64,000 nucleotides of DNA from JALEFZ01 sp039817415 (lineage in GTDB: Bacteria > Bacteroidota > Bacteroidia > J057). Below, piece after piece: positions 25,669 to 35,186 of this stretch; position 1 is the stretch's first letter, and each line of letters begins with the position of its first letter. The position numbers and the translations under genes were made by a program. The stretch lies in assembly GCA_039817415.1 (NCBI GenBank), contig JBCBVV010000025.1:27681-91680 (forward strand), given 5' to 3'. Below the pieces are notes generated by a model, which did no database searches, had not been told where the DNA came from, and saw nothing but the letters and a program-made list of their open reading frames with translations.

Positions 25669-27157
25669 GCAGTTGTACTTCTACTTCATACAAGATATAG
25701 GCTCCTTCTTTTTCTTTCACCTTCCAATCGCTTGATAGGTCTATATCGGCATGGATAGATTGGTGAATTAAGACCCATCTGATTTGATACCTCTTTACAA
25801 TCTTCATTCGCTTTTGCATGGTGACTTCTTCCTTGAAAAAGGTTTCCGTATCGATCAATCGTCTTTCGATATCTTTGACCCAATAAGGCGGTTGAGTCGT
25901 GGCTTGTGTATATGGCCCAAAGGCGTTCACATAGGGCAAGGCATCTGTATCGACCATGATTCGCTCTCCCTCATATTTTTCGAGGAAGGCCCATTGTTGG
26001 TAGAAAGGGGGCTTTGATTCAAGGCTAGAAAGGAAGCTTGGGAAAAGGCCAGCTGGGCTGAATAGATTCAAGGCCATGCAGCCCATCAGAAGGAGGTAAG
26101 CATAGGAACTGCCTTTTGACGGTTGAAAAGGCCAAAAGGTCTTGATGTCAAGTAAGGAAGTTCCTACTAGGTAGACATGGAACCAAATAAAGACAAAGGA
26201 AATAAGCCTTCCGAAACCCCATTTACCCAAGAAGAAAGCTGTCGTATAGATCCCTATAGATATAAGAGAGGGCCAAAGGATAAAATGGGGAATAGGATAT
26301 TTTTTCCGGATAATGGGCAAGACCAGAAAGGGCAAACACCGCCATAGAAGATGCTTATATAAATCCAAGCTATCCTGATGAAATCGACTTCCGCCAATGG
26401 CTCCTTCGCTGCTCATTCCTTCCCCTAGGATTAACTCCCAAAAAGGAAAGTAAGGCCATGCACCTACGATGAATATTGGCGCCATGACGGCAATTAGGCT
26501 TTGCAAAAGATCCTTCCCCTTTTGTCCACTATATATCCATTCTGAAAGCATTAGCCCCCCAAAAAACATATAGGTTGTAGGATGAGCAAGCAAGCTTACA
26601 GCAGCTAAGCCGATAGCTGGAAAGCCCCAAATTATGGCTTTCTCTTTGGTCCATACCCACATTTGCCAAGAGAAAATCGAACATACGAAGGCAAAGGTGG
26701 CTGGGTAAGGGAGAATATTGGGCAGTACCTTCAAATGATAAAAGGAGCTCCAAAACCAGGCCTCTCCTCCCCAAGCCAACAAGCTCAATAGCAGGAAACG
26801 TAGATAGAACCTTGCTCCTCCATCTGGATAAAATCTGTCAATGAGCATCTTCCCTCCCCAAATGAGCAGAAGGAGGTTGAGCATACTGATGGCAGATAGC
26901 AAACCGAAAGCAGAAAGCCCTGTAGCATGTCCTATTGCCCCTAATAAGACCATATAGGGTGAGAAAAAAGCATGGGGTAATTCTATCCCAAGAACAGGGT
27001 GAAGGGGGTTCCAGGGCCGTTTGACCAATTCCCGCAGCACCGACCAATGGTCAAAAAAATCTCCCACCCAATGGCCTCTCCAAACGAAATATCCTACCCA
27101 CAAGACAAGGAGGGAAAGTAGGATGTGGAGAAGGGTTTTATGAGAGAATGTAGCCAT
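25652..27157 (-). CDS. Polytopic membrane protein, possible GT-C glycosyltransferase-like
   Basis: The 501-residue protein from the ATG at 27157 has about ten hydrophobic helices and a soluble C-terminal domain of about 110 residues. The first extracytoplasmic loop (GHWVGDFFDHWSVLRELVKR and PWNPLHPVLGIELPHAFFSP) carries acidic residues after the first helix, as in GT-C transferases, but I cannot confirm a catalytic Asp. The C-terminal domain has short beta-like strands (GERIMVDTDALPYVNAFG). It follows the DUF3857 gene by 48 bases on the same strand, so cotranscription is likely. Function not established. Confidence 0.55.
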   Translation of the reverse strand: MATFSHKTLLHILLSLLVLWVGYFVWRGHWVGDFFDHWSVLRELVKRPWNPLHPVLGIELPHAFFSPYMVLLGAIGHATGLSAFGLLSAISMLNLLLLIWGGKMLIDRFYPDGGARFYLRFLLLSLLAWGGEAWFWSSFYHLKVLPNILPYPATFAFVCSIFSWQMWVWTKEKAIIWGFPAIGLAAVSLLAHPTTYMFFGGLMLSEWIYSGQKGKDLLQSLIAVMAPIFIVGAWPYFPFWELILGEGMSSEGAIGGSRFHQDSLDLYKHLLWRCLPFLVLPIIRKKYPIPHFILWPSLISIGIYTTAFFLGKWGFGRLISFVFIWFHVYLVGTSLLDIKTFWPFQPSKGSSYAYLLLMGCMALNLFSPAGLFPSFLSSLESKPPFYQQWAFLEKYEGERIMVDTDALPYVNAFGPYTQATTQPPYWVKDIERRLIDTETFFKEEVTMQKRMKIVKRYQIRWVLIHQSIHADIDLSSDWKVKEKEGAYILYEVEVQLPTDQR

Positions 27158-27205
27158 AGGTAGTGGTAATATGCTAAAACTAAGGGCTTCAAGACTGCTT
27201 CGCAA

Positions 27206-29131
27206 TTACTTCTTCTTCAAAATAATAGGTTCAGATTGACGAATTCTCATTTCGTCGAAGATGATTTTGAGGTCATCTTTTTTGTCAGCTCTGTACCAAT
27301 ATTGATTTCGGCTGATAGCACTTATGATTTTTAGTTTACGGCCCTCTTCCTTTACCTCAATGGACTGGATAAAAACCATGGATTTATCCTGAATGGTAAT
27401 TTTGGAGGATTTAGGTAGGCTTTCGACGACGTATCCCTTTGGTATCTCTAGTTCAAAATTGAAAGCTTGCGCTGAAGGAAATTGAAAGTCAAATGGCAAC
27501 TGACGGTCCTCGCTTTCAAATGGGTTTTCGGTAAGCTTCCAAGGTAAAAATGGATCGATAATCAAGAGATTCCCCATTTGTTGAGCCATCCCTTGAGATT
27601 CAAATGCATATTGAAAGCTAAGAAAAACAGATTTGGAATCCATCAAGGACCAATCCGCCTCTTTGACGATAACATTATCATCTGGGTTTCTGAATGCTTC
27701 TTTGAACCGTTTAGGATCCTCCTTAAATCTTTCCTGCATCCTTCGGGCCTCATATCCTACCCAAATTTCAGTTCCTTTCCCTTCCAATGTGCCATTTTCA
27801 TGTAGTTGGAAGACAAACTCTACCTGATTTCGCGAAGAAATATCTTTGTAGACTTGTTTCCACCGATTCTGTACATCCATGAGTAACCAGCCTTCTTGTC
27901 CTATAATATTCAAAGGCACCATTTCTATGGTAGGAAGACTAGATGTGGCATCCAGAAAGTACTCTGTTCCTCCCTTCCTGACATAAGCTATTAAATGGTT
28001 GAATTGGTAGAGACGGCTGAGTCTAGGCATTGCCCTCCCATAATCGAGGGTGCTGGTCAACAGAGGATAGGCTTCAAAACCGGCTGATCTTAGCAAGTCT
28101 ATAAGGATGAGATTCTTTTCAGCGCTATTTATGCTGGGCTTTTCCGCTAACTCAAGCAAGCTAAATTGGTCTCGTGAAACTGGGGCATATTCTCCATTCC
28201 AGGTAACATGATCATGTACAAAATTCAGGCATTTTTTCATGAATTCTCCCGATGGGGATCCCTCCCCTAATTCATCCTCATATTTCGCTAATAATTTCCC
28301 CTTTGATTTTAGGTATTTGCATAGATACCCTTCCTGATGAAGCATGTTCTTCATCCCATCCGGGGTGATTTCCATGAAACCATATCTATTGGCTGTCTCG
28401 ATGTAAAGTCTCCTAAGAAAAATGGTTTTGCGATAATCTTCGACATTGGGAACAAAGGATTCCTCTTTAAGCGCTGGGATATTGTCCAAAAAGATTTCAA
28501 CTCCCTCATTATAAAAGTTTCTAATCAGTGTGGAGGGATTAATTCCTCTGAAGCATAGATCATTTGGAAATGAAATACCATTTGGCAGGGTAAGTTTCGA
28601 TGACAAAACTGGATCATCCAACTGGAAATCCCATGAATAGGTTAAAGGGACTTTCCACTTTTTTCTGTACCGGTACTCTATGATAGAACCAGCTTTTACC
28701 TTCTCTAATGGAATAAGGATTTTCTGATATCCCTTGACAATTTCTGATTCAATGAACTGGTCAGCGTCCAATTGGTTGATCACGACCTTTCCATTTTCAA
28801 GTTTAGAAGCTCTTGCTTCTATTTTTGATACGGGTTGATCCTTTTTGTCAAAGATGATTTCTACGGTTGAAAGCCTGTTCACGGCTTCGTCCGTTAAGAT
28901 ATGGAGGCGGACATATACATCCTCAACTAAGTACCTTTTTTGATCCAGCTTTTTGATCCAAGCATTTCTCTCTTGGTAAACTGCCGAAGGCTCTCCCAAT
29001 GCTTTATACGGCTCAGTTGAAAAATTCTTGACACCTAGATTCGCCCATTGAGCCGAAAGTGTGATGGGTATAAAGAAAAGAATGGCATACAGGAAAATCC
29101 GTGCTGAAGTTTCTGGTAATAAGTTGTGCAT
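27206..29131 (-). CDS. DUF3857/transglutaminase-like secreted protein, Cys lost
   Basis: The 641-residue protein has a signal peptide (IFLYAILFFIPITLSAQ). The first 250 residues fit DUF3857 (VYVRLHILTDEAVNRLSTVEI, GSIIEYRYRKKW, WDFQLDDPVL). The middle is transglutaminase-like: SINSAEKNLILIDLLRSAGF where active members have GDCKDKA, then YQFNHLIAYV and EYFLDATSS that retain the His and Asp positions. The nucleophilic Cys is absent, so it is probably non-catalytic; Bacteroidota have many such variants. A C-terminal DUF3858-like beta region follows. It heads a likely two-gene unit with the polytopic membrane protein. Confidence 0.75.
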   Translation of the reverse strand: MHNLLPETSARIFLYAILFFIPITLSAQWANLGVKNFSTEPYKALGEPSAVYQERNAWIKKLDQKRYLVEDVYVRLHILTDEAVNRLSTVEIIFDKKDQPVSKIEARASKLENGKVVINQLDADQFIESEIVKGYQKILIPLEKVKAGSIIEYRYRKKWKVPLTYSWDFQLDDPVLSSKLTLPNGISFPNDLCFRGINPSTLIRNFYNEGVEIFLDNIPALKEESFVPNVEDYRKTIFLRRLYIETANRYGFMEITPDGMKNMLHQEGYLCKYLKSKGKLLAKYEDELGEGSPSGEFMKKCLNFVHDHVTWNGEYAPVSRDQFSLLELAEKPSINSAEKNLILIDLLRSAGFEAYPLLTSTLDYGRAMPRLSRLYQFNHLIAYVRKGGTEYFLDATSSLPTIEMVPLNIIGQEGWLLMDVQNRWKQVYKDISSRNQVEFVFQLHENGTLEGKGTEIWVGYEARRMQERFKEDPKRFKEAFRNPDDNVIVKEADWSLMDSKSVFLSFQYAFESQGMAQQMGNLLIIDPFLPWKLTENPFESEDRQLPFDFQFPSAQAFNFELEIPKGYVVESLPKSSKITIQDKSMVFIQSIEVKEEGRKLKIISAISRNQYWYRADKKDDLKIIFDEMRIRQSEPIILKKK

Positions 29132-29321
29132 ATCGGTAGATCAAGTAAATGGTTCTTTGTGCGATCTGTGTTTTCGGTCCTGAAATATCAATTTTTCTGT
29201 TGAATGACGGGAATAAATTCAAATTTATGCATGTTTTTGAATGTCGACTTTACATATCCATAATCTTCCCATAGCATAAGGCGTTATTTGCTTGCTTTTC
29301 TCATCTTTCATGGCTAAAATT

Positions 29322-29335
29322 GTATGCAAGCATAC
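29322..29335. promoter_or_regulatory. Likely MarR operator (GTATGCAAGCATAC)
   Basis: A perfect palindrome GTATGC-AA-GCATAC lies 36 bases upstream of the GTG start of the MarR-family gene. MarR regulators usually bind such short palindromes at their own promoters, so autoregulation is likely. Confidence 0.55.
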
Positions 29336-29370
29336 TATTTTTTTCACCTTCACCTACCAATAAGTTCATT

Positions 29371-29841
29371 GTGGAATCACCGATTAAGGATAAGAGGCGG
29401 TCTGTAGATTTAGATATCAAAGTTACTTGGTTAGCTATTGCACGTATGTACAACAATATGGCGACCTTGGCTGATATCACCACCAACATTGGCTTCGTGT
29501 TGTTGCATATTGATTCAGAGAATGGAACTCCAGCTACCAAAATTGCTCCCTTGATGGGCATGGAAGCGAGGAGCTTAACTCGAATGCTAGCCAAACTAGA
29601 AGAGAGAGGGTTTATCTATAGGGTTCCGGACGAAAAAGACCGTAGAATGGTCAGAATTTTTCTGACAGACGAAGGCAAGGAAAAGCGCGCTCTTGCAAGA
29701 GAGGTGGTGATTGACTTCAACAAAAAAATCTACAGCAATTTGCCAGAAGGAGACTTGGATACCTTTTTCAGGGTGATTGACAAAATCCACGAACTGATCA
29801 AGTCCTCCATGGATTTAGAAAAACTGGTGAAGGCCGGTTAG
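29371..29841 (+). CDS. MarR family transcriptional regulator
   Basis: From the GTG at 29371 the protein has 156 residues, the normal MarR length. The winged helix is clear: TPATKIAPLMGMEARSLTRM is the helix-turn-helix and RVPDEKDRRMVRIFLTDEGK is the wing with the conserved DxRD/R-type motif. Helices at both ends would form the dimer interface. A TTG at 29320 would extend the protein through the GTATGC palindrome, so the later start is preferred. The target genes are unknown; the gene is followed by a terminator and no transporter is adjacent. Confidence 0.85.
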   Translation: MESPIKDKRRSVDLDIKVTWLAIARMYNNMATLADITTNIGFVLLHIDSENGTPATKIAPLMGMEARSLTRMLAKLEERGFIYRVPDEKDRRMVRIFLTDEGKEKRALAREVVIDFNKKIYSNLPEGDLDTFFRVIDKIHELIKSSMDLEKLVKAG

Positions 29842-29869
29842 CAAAACGAGAATACAAAGATTAGTATAG

Positions 29870-29905
29870 AAAAAGGTCCTGTCTGGTATTGACAGGACCT
29901 TTTTT
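29870..29905. terminator. Bidirectional terminator
   Basis: AAAAAGGTCCTGTC at 29870-29883 pairs perfectly with GACAGGACCTTTTT starting at 29891, with a 7-base loop. T-runs occur on both strands, so it serves the marR gene and the convergent DUF5723 gene. Confidence 0.88.
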
Positions 29906-29938
29906 ATACGCCTTTGCAGCTTAAGCAAATAAAAACCT

Positions 29939-31351
29939 TTACAGACGAGTTTGCACACCTTCTGAATTCTTCCCTTGTTTCCACCATCTTCCAAATAGAA
30001 GGTTGACCCCAAAGCGGGACATTACTGTATTGGTTCGTGTCGGGTCAAAAGTGGCTGCAAGATTCTCTACGGACCCATAAAATTGTAAACCTGCTAGGTT
30101 CAGGTTACCATGTAGGCCGAATACCGAGCCAAACTCAGTATCATTGGCGAAGCTCAAGCCAATTGAGATAGTATGATCTACTCTTAATCCGCCATAAAGA
30201 CCTATGGTGGTATGGCCCGAGCCGTTAAAGGTTTCATGTGCCACTGTTCCTCCAAGGGTTAAATTCTTTACAGGCTGATACATAGCAGAGGCAAAATACC
30301 TTGCGGGTATTCCTGTTGAATATCGTTGGCTCTCCCTGGTGTCTACCTCAAAGGAATCCCCAAAAGAATCCAGTGCTGTCTCAAAGTTGAAGTCTAGAAG
30401 ATTTTCCAGGATCCCTTCTCCATTATTTGTATTCGCGGTAATGCCTTCATAGGTAAAAGAGCCATTTAGCGAAAATTGCTGCTGTGAATTGTTCCACCCA
30501 ATACGGCCCAGGTTATTAACCCCAGCTGTAATCTCTAGTTGCTCCGTGGGCTTGAATATACCAGCTACATCAAGGGCAAATCCATGGTTCCCATTGAATC
30601 CTCCAGGTGAAATGAGGGCAGGCAAGGTCAAATTTGAACTGATACCAATGCTGTCCAAGGAGCCCGTGATATCTAAATCGGGTACCGAAGCATTTAACTC
30701 ATAATCAGCATCCAGCGTAATCTGGTAGTACTCATCACTGGTAAAAATGGAGAGTTGGTCTCTGGTGGTAGTGACGTTAAAAATACCATTGAGATAATGG
30801 ACACGTCCTCCTACCTGAAACTTATCGTTGATTTTCTTGGCTACACTTACTGCTAAATCTCCATAAACCATAGAACTGAAGGAAGGACCGATTTCAACGG
30901 CTTCTCCTATGTAAGCTCCATTTCCCCTAAAGATGAGCCCAAAAATATCACGCGAATAGCTGAGTTGGGTATGACTCCTAGTTCCATAACTGAAACCAAA
31001 CTGCATATCCAGTTCCTGAGCTGCAATGTATAGGTTAAAGAGATCCAAGGAATAATCAACCCTGATGAGATTAGACTCGTCCATCAGGTTATACGCATTC
31101 TCAAAGGAGACCTGCTGTGAATCTGTATTGGGTATGTCGACGAGGAAATCGTTTAGGGAAAACTCATTACCCAGAAAGGCTTCTGAACTTCCAATATTGA
31201 CCTGGACATTGACTTCCTGCATGCTGGCAGAATTCCACTTGTTGCGTTGGAGGACTTCTGGTAAAAATTGGGTCCCAATATTGATCTGAGCCGTCAAAGC
31301 AAGACAGCTAAAAAGGGTTAGCAAAGTAGCCACTATATGTATTTTTTTCAT
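29939..31351 (-). CDS. DUF5723-type outer-membrane beta-barrel protein
   Basis: The 470-residue protein has a signal peptide (VATLLTLFSCLALTAQ) and then alternating amphipathic strands throughout, such as LYIAAQELDMQFGFSYGTRSH, VGGRVHYLNGIFNVTT and ISIGLSFANDTEFGSVFGLHG. This is the pattern of DUF5723 proteins, Bacteroidota outer-membrane barrels. No ligand is known. It starts 21 bases after a lipoprotein gene on the same strand, so the two form an operon and may act as a lipoprotein/barrel pair on the cell surface. A bidirectional terminator follows. Confidence 0.72.
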   Translation of the reverse strand: MKKIHIVATLLTLFSCLALTAQINIGTQFLPEVLQRNKWNSASMQEVNVQVNIGSSEAFLGNEFSLNDFLVDIPNTDSQQVSFENAYNLMDESNLIRVDYSLDLFNLYIAAQELDMQFGFSYGTRSHTQLSYSRDIFGLIFRGNGAYIGEAVEIGPSFSSMVYGDLAVSVAKKINDKFQVGGRVHYLNGIFNVTTTRDQLSIFTSDEYYQITLDADYELNASVPDLDITGSLDSIGISSNLTLPALISPGGFNGNHGFALDVAGIFKPTEQLEITAGVNNLGRIGWNNSQQQFSLNGSFTYEGITANTNNGEGILENLLDFNFETALDSFGDSFEVDTRESQRYSTGIPARYFASAMYQPVKNLTLGGTVAHETFNGSGHTTIGLYGGLRVDHTISIGLSFANDTEFGSVFGLHGNLNLAGLQFYGSVENLAATFDPTRTNTVMSRFGVNLLFGRWWKQGKNSEGVQTRL

Positions 31352-31372
31352 TGCTATTCTTGTTTGAGGTAA

Positions 31373-32896
31373 TTATTGCGTGTAAAAGACCTTCATGCCT
31401 AGTTTGACCGTCAGGGAGTCGGTATCTCTCCATTTTACTGTCTCGCCCGGTTTATGAGCTGTCGAAAATGAAGTCCGTATTTCATAAGAGGTGCTTCTCT
31501 CCAGGTTATTGATTCGCTCATTCCTGATAGAAAAGAAAAACTCTCTGATAGCAGGCTCAATCACATTGCCATTGTCGTCAACTGTTCCAGCCGCTAGAAC
31601 AGGTTCAAAAGAATCGAATAAGGAATCTGTTAGTTGCCCCTGACTGTCTCTGAAGTAGATCTGCATACTGGCTACCATAGGAATGGCATTTTCTGTGATC
31701 ATCTTGAACTCAAACTCTACTGGCGAGTCATCAAAATCAGACAGATTTAGGTTGAGGTTTTGGGTGTCCGCAAATACAAATTCGCGTATCCTTAGATCTA
31801 ATGGCAGATCAAATTGTAGGTTCAAATCTAGCTTGCTCGTATCCTCGATGAAGATATCCTCATCTGTAGGTGAGCTTTTTTCATAGATCAAGGAAGTCTG
31901 TAAATCATATGCGTAAGCATTCGGAAATACGTTGAAGAATTCTTGAAAATTGGAGTTGCTCTTGTCAAAGACATATCTGGTGGCTCTTGTGTTCCCACGC
32001 TCCGACAATCGAGGATAATCCAATTCTAATGGGCTCTCTGCTAAATCTCCACCCAATGCTACCATGTCTCCATCCCTTCCAATTGCCTTAAACTCTGCAA
32101 CATTGACAACTACTGGGCATCCTATGCCATTGGTAAAGTCCAATGTCATGCTGGGGTCCTCAAAGAAGATTTCCTCCGCATCAATGTTGGGAAATAGATT
32201 GGCTTGAACAGTATTGGCAACGGGGAGGAAGTTGAAATTCATAGCCGAAGCTTGGAGATAGGAAAACTGAACACCCAAGATCGATATTTCGGCGTAGGCT
32301 GGAATAACCAATTGATTATTGGTCGCATCTCGTAAGATGAATCTCAATCTGATGTCATCGGAAGGAGAATTGAGTTCATATCCATTTAGCAGGACTTCAC
32401 CCTTGAGGGTATCCTGGTAGGAATCTGTTCTAAGAACCTTTAGCGTTTGAGCATTTTGAGTCAGTTCGGGCATTTCTAATTCGAGCTGATAATCTCCAGG
32501 TGTATTTACGACTACCGTATAAGCGATCGATCCGCCTTTTAGAATGGCTTGGGTAAGCGATTGTGAAAGGGCAGAAGTGGCAGAAATAGTCGTCAGGGTA
32601 TCAATTACTGGAGAAGTGAAGTTTGAAACTCCATCGAAGTCACTTCCTGAGAGTAGGGTCAGCGTAGTGTCAAAGTTGAAGTTGATCAAGCCATCTCCAT
32701 CAACCTCCAGAAAACCTTTGCTATCATAATTGTCGAGAAGATCACCAATTGTGATTTGGGTTTTGGCTAAAGGAAGCGCAATAACAGGATTGAGATCGGG
32801 GGGAGCAATATTGGGCGGTCCTGAGAGCAGGCTACATCCACTAAAAAAGCCCAATAACAAGGTCGCAATGGCGATCAGGATAGGGTTCTTGTTCAT
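31373..32896 (-). CDS. Large lipoprotein paired with the DUF5723 barrel
   Basis: From the ATG at 32896 the 507-residue protein has a lipoprotein signal ending LGFFSGC (Cys20). The rest is beta-rich and Asp/Leu/Asn-rich (e.g. LDLNLQFDLPLDLRIREFVF, LNLSDFDDSPVEFEFKM), with few Lys or Cys, and suggests a set of beta-sandwich domains on the surface. No catalytic motif is seen. The family is not one I can name. The gene lies directly upstream of the DUF5723 gene, 21 bases apart. Confidence 0.68.
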   Translation of the reverse strand: MNKNPILIAIATLLLGFFSGCSLLSGPPNIAPPDLNPVIALPLAKTQITIGDLLDNYDSKGFLEVDGDGLINFNFDTTLTLLSGSDFDGVSNFTSPVIDTLTTISATSALSQSLTQAILKGGSIAYTVVVNTPGDYQLELEMPELTQNAQTLKVLRTDSYQDTLKGEVLLNGYELNSPSDDIRLRFILRDATNNQLVIPAYAEISILGVQFSYLQASAMNFNFLPVANTVQANLFPNIDAEEIFFEDPSMTLDFTNGIGCPVVVNVAEFKAIGRDGDMVALGGDLAESPLELDYPRLSERGNTRATRYVFDKSNSNFQEFFNVFPNAYAYDLQTSLIYEKSSPTDEDIFIEDTSKLDLNLQFDLPLDLRIREFVFADTQNLNLNLSDFDDSPVEFEFKMITENAIPMVASMQIYFRDSQGQLTDSLFDSFEPVLAAGTVDDNGNVIEPAIREFFFSIRNERINNLERSTSYEIRTSFSTAHKPGETVKWRDTDSLTVKLGMKVFYTQ

Positions 32897-33371
32897 GTTT
32901 TTTTTATTAGGGGTAATGTGAATCGACAATCTTAAGAATTAAGCTGAATAAAGCATATAGGAAAAGCTAGAGCTTCTGTTTTGCTGAGTTAAGGGTCAAA
33001 AATCATATCAACACGAATTGTGGCTCTAAGAGATCGTTTAAGATGTATACTTCTTGTTAACAGTCGTCTTTCAAGAACCTGAGTTTGCCTTTTTCTCACC
33101 TTGGCCCTACTAAAGCTCAAAAAAAATACTGCCTCAGAACCTTAACATCCTGTTTGTAAACTAAAAATGATAAACCTAAACAGTCTCTTAAAAAACGAAA
33201 AAAAATTACCCTAAGGTATCTCGTTTGTGCAAAGACGTATTTTCACCCGCATATTAAATAATGGTAAAAGCCACAGGAAATCAGGTATTATCCTTTCATA
33301 CTCAACAATTTTACCTCATATTTGCGCCGTAATTTTCAACGCCTAATGTACAAGGCACATTTAATCCATTC
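32897..33371. other. Gene-free divergent region between the lipoprotein operon and typA
   Basis: This 475-base region is AT-rich with several A-runs and no open frame of coding character. It should carry promoters for the leftward lipoprotein operon and for typA. Near 33318-33325 the octamer CATATTTG is one base away from the -7 consensus for typA. No strong hairpin or RNA gene is seen. Confidence 0.5.
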
Positions 33372-35171
33372 ATGTCCCAAAAACTGAGAAATATCGCCAT
33401 CATTGCCCACGTTGATCATGGCAAAACCACCCTTGTAGACCGAATTCTTACCCTTGGTCAATTGTTCAAGGAGCACCAGAAACCTGGGGAATTGATCATG
33501 GATAACAATGACCTGGAAAAGGAGCGTGGGATTACGATTCTCTCCAAAAACGCCAGTGTAAGATACAAGGACTACAAAATCAACATCCTTGATACCCCTG
33601 GTCACGCCGACTTCGGAGGAGAAGTGGAGCGCGTACTCAACATGGCAGATGGTGTACTACTGCTCGTGGATGCCTTCGAAGGGCCTATGCCACAGACACG
33701 CTTTGTTCTGCAAAAGGCGCTACAGCTAGACCTCAAACCCATTGTGGTTATCAACAAGGTGGACAAGCCCAATTGTCGCCCAGATGAGGTACAGGAGGCC
33801 GTTTATGATTTGATGTTTGAACTAGATGCGACTGAGGAGCAACTGGAATTTCCAACCGTATTTGGTTCAGCCAAAATGGGGTGGATGGGTGAAGATTGGC
33901 AAAACCCAACTGACAATATCAACTACCTGATGGATGTGGTCCTAGAGCATGTACCTCCTCCAACAGTAGAAGAAGGAACACCACAGCTACAGATTACCTC
34001 CCTCGATTACTCTTCTTATGTAGGTCGTATTGCAATCGGCCGTCTATTCAGAGGAGAATTGAAAGAAAATATGCCTATCTCCTTGGTGAAACGAGATGGA
34101 GAAGTTCAAAAAAGCAAGATCAAAGAGCTCTTCGTTTTTGAGGGTCTTGGTAAAGTGAAAGTTGAGCAGGTGGCTGCCGGGGATATTTGTGCCTTAACAG
34201 GAATTGAAGGATTCGATATTGGAGATACCGTTTCGGACAGAGAAGCTCCTGAATCGATGCCACCCATTACGATTGATGAGCCCACGATGAGTATGCTCTT
34301 CACCATCAATAACTCTCCATTCTTTGGAAAGGAAGGGAAATTTGTAACCTCGCGACACCTGAAAGATAGACTCGACGCAGAACTTGAAAGAAATCTTGCG
34401 TTGAGAGTAGAAGATACGGACAAGCCAGAATCTTATAATGTCTATGGTCGTGGAGTGCTTCACCTCTCCGTTTTGATCGAAACCATGCGACGTGAAGGCT
34501 ATGAACTGCAGGTAGGTCAGCCACAGGTAATCATCAAGGAAATCGAAGGTAAAAAACATGAGCCTGTTGAGGAATTGACCATAGACCTTCCCGAAACAGT
34601 TTCCGGTCGTGCCATTAACCTGGTAACACAGCGTAAAGGCGAAATGACCAACATGGAAACCCGTGGAGATCGAACGATCCTGAGGTTCATCATCCCTTCT
34701 CGAGGAATCATTGGGTTGAGAAATGAAATACTGACGGCAACTGCAGGCGAGGCGATTATGTCTCACCGATTCTTGGAGTTCCAACCCTTAAAAGGAGATA
34801 TTCAAAAAAGGAATAACGGCTCGCTGATCGCACACGATGGTGGACAAGCCTTGGCCTACGCCATTGACCGTTTGCAAGACAGAGGAAGCTTCTTCATTGC
34901 CCCTGGAGACCAGATTTATGAAGGGCAAATTGTAGGCGAAAATGCTCGTGGAGACGATTTGGTCGTCAATTTGATCAAAGGGAAAAAGCTGACCAACATG
35001 CGTGCGGCTGGTTCAGATGACAAAAATAAAATCGCCCCTCCGATCAAGTTTTCTTTGGAGGAATCTCTAGAATATATCAAAGAGGATGAGTATGTTGAAA
35101 TTACGCCTTCCTCCCTTCGTCTGAGAAAAATCCACTTGAAGGAGACGGACAGAAAGAGAAGCAAAAAATAA
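33372..35171 (+). CDS. typA: Ribosome-associated GTPase TypA/BipA
   Basis: The 599-residue protein is full length. The GTPase motifs are G1 AHVDHGKTTL, G2 KERGITI, G3 DTPGHADFGGEVERV, G4 NKVDK, and G5 GSAKMGW. Domain II and the EF-G-like domains follow (LFTINNSPFFGKEG, LHLSVLIETMRREGYELQVG), with the TypA-specific C-terminal domain ending in EFQPLKGDIQKRNNGSL. TypA binds the 70S ribosome and helps 50S assembly and growth at low temperature. It is the first gene of a run of four genes in the same direction (nnrE follows after 15 bases). Confidence 0.96.
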   Translation: MSQKLRNIAIIAHVDHGKTTLVDRILTLGQLFKEHQKPGELIMDNNDLEKERGITILSKNASVRYKDYKINILDTPGHADFGGEVERVLNMADGVLLLVDAFEGPMPQTRFVLQKALQLDLKPIVVINKVDKPNCRPDEVQEAVYDLMFELDATEEQLEFPTVFGSAKMGWMGEDWQNPTDNINYLMDVVLEHVPPPTVEEGTPQLQITSLDYSSYVGRIAIGRLFRGELKENMPISLVKRDGEVQKSKIKELFVFEGLGKVKVEQVAAGDICALTGIEGFDIGDTVSDREAPESMPPITIDEPTMSMLFTINNSPFFGKEGKFVTSRHLKDRLDAELERNLALRVEDTDKPESYNVYGRGVLHLSVLIETMRREGYELQVGQPQVIIKEIEGKKHEPVEELTIDLPETVSGRAINLVTQRKGEMTNMETRGDRTILRFIIPSRGIIGLRNEILTATAGEAIMSHRFLEFQPLKGDIQKRNNGSLIAHDGGQALAYAIDRLQDRGSFFIAPGDQIYEGQIVGENARGDDLVVNLIKGKKLTNMRAAGSDDKNKIAPPIKFSLEESLEYIKEDEYVEITPSSLRLRKIHLKETDRKRSKK

Positions 35172-35186
35172 GACTAACCACTCGCC

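Noticed and set aside
34194..34784. Long minus-strand open frame (196 codons)
   Set aside because: It is the antisense of typA, whose protein is fully conserved; the frame has no coding character of its own.
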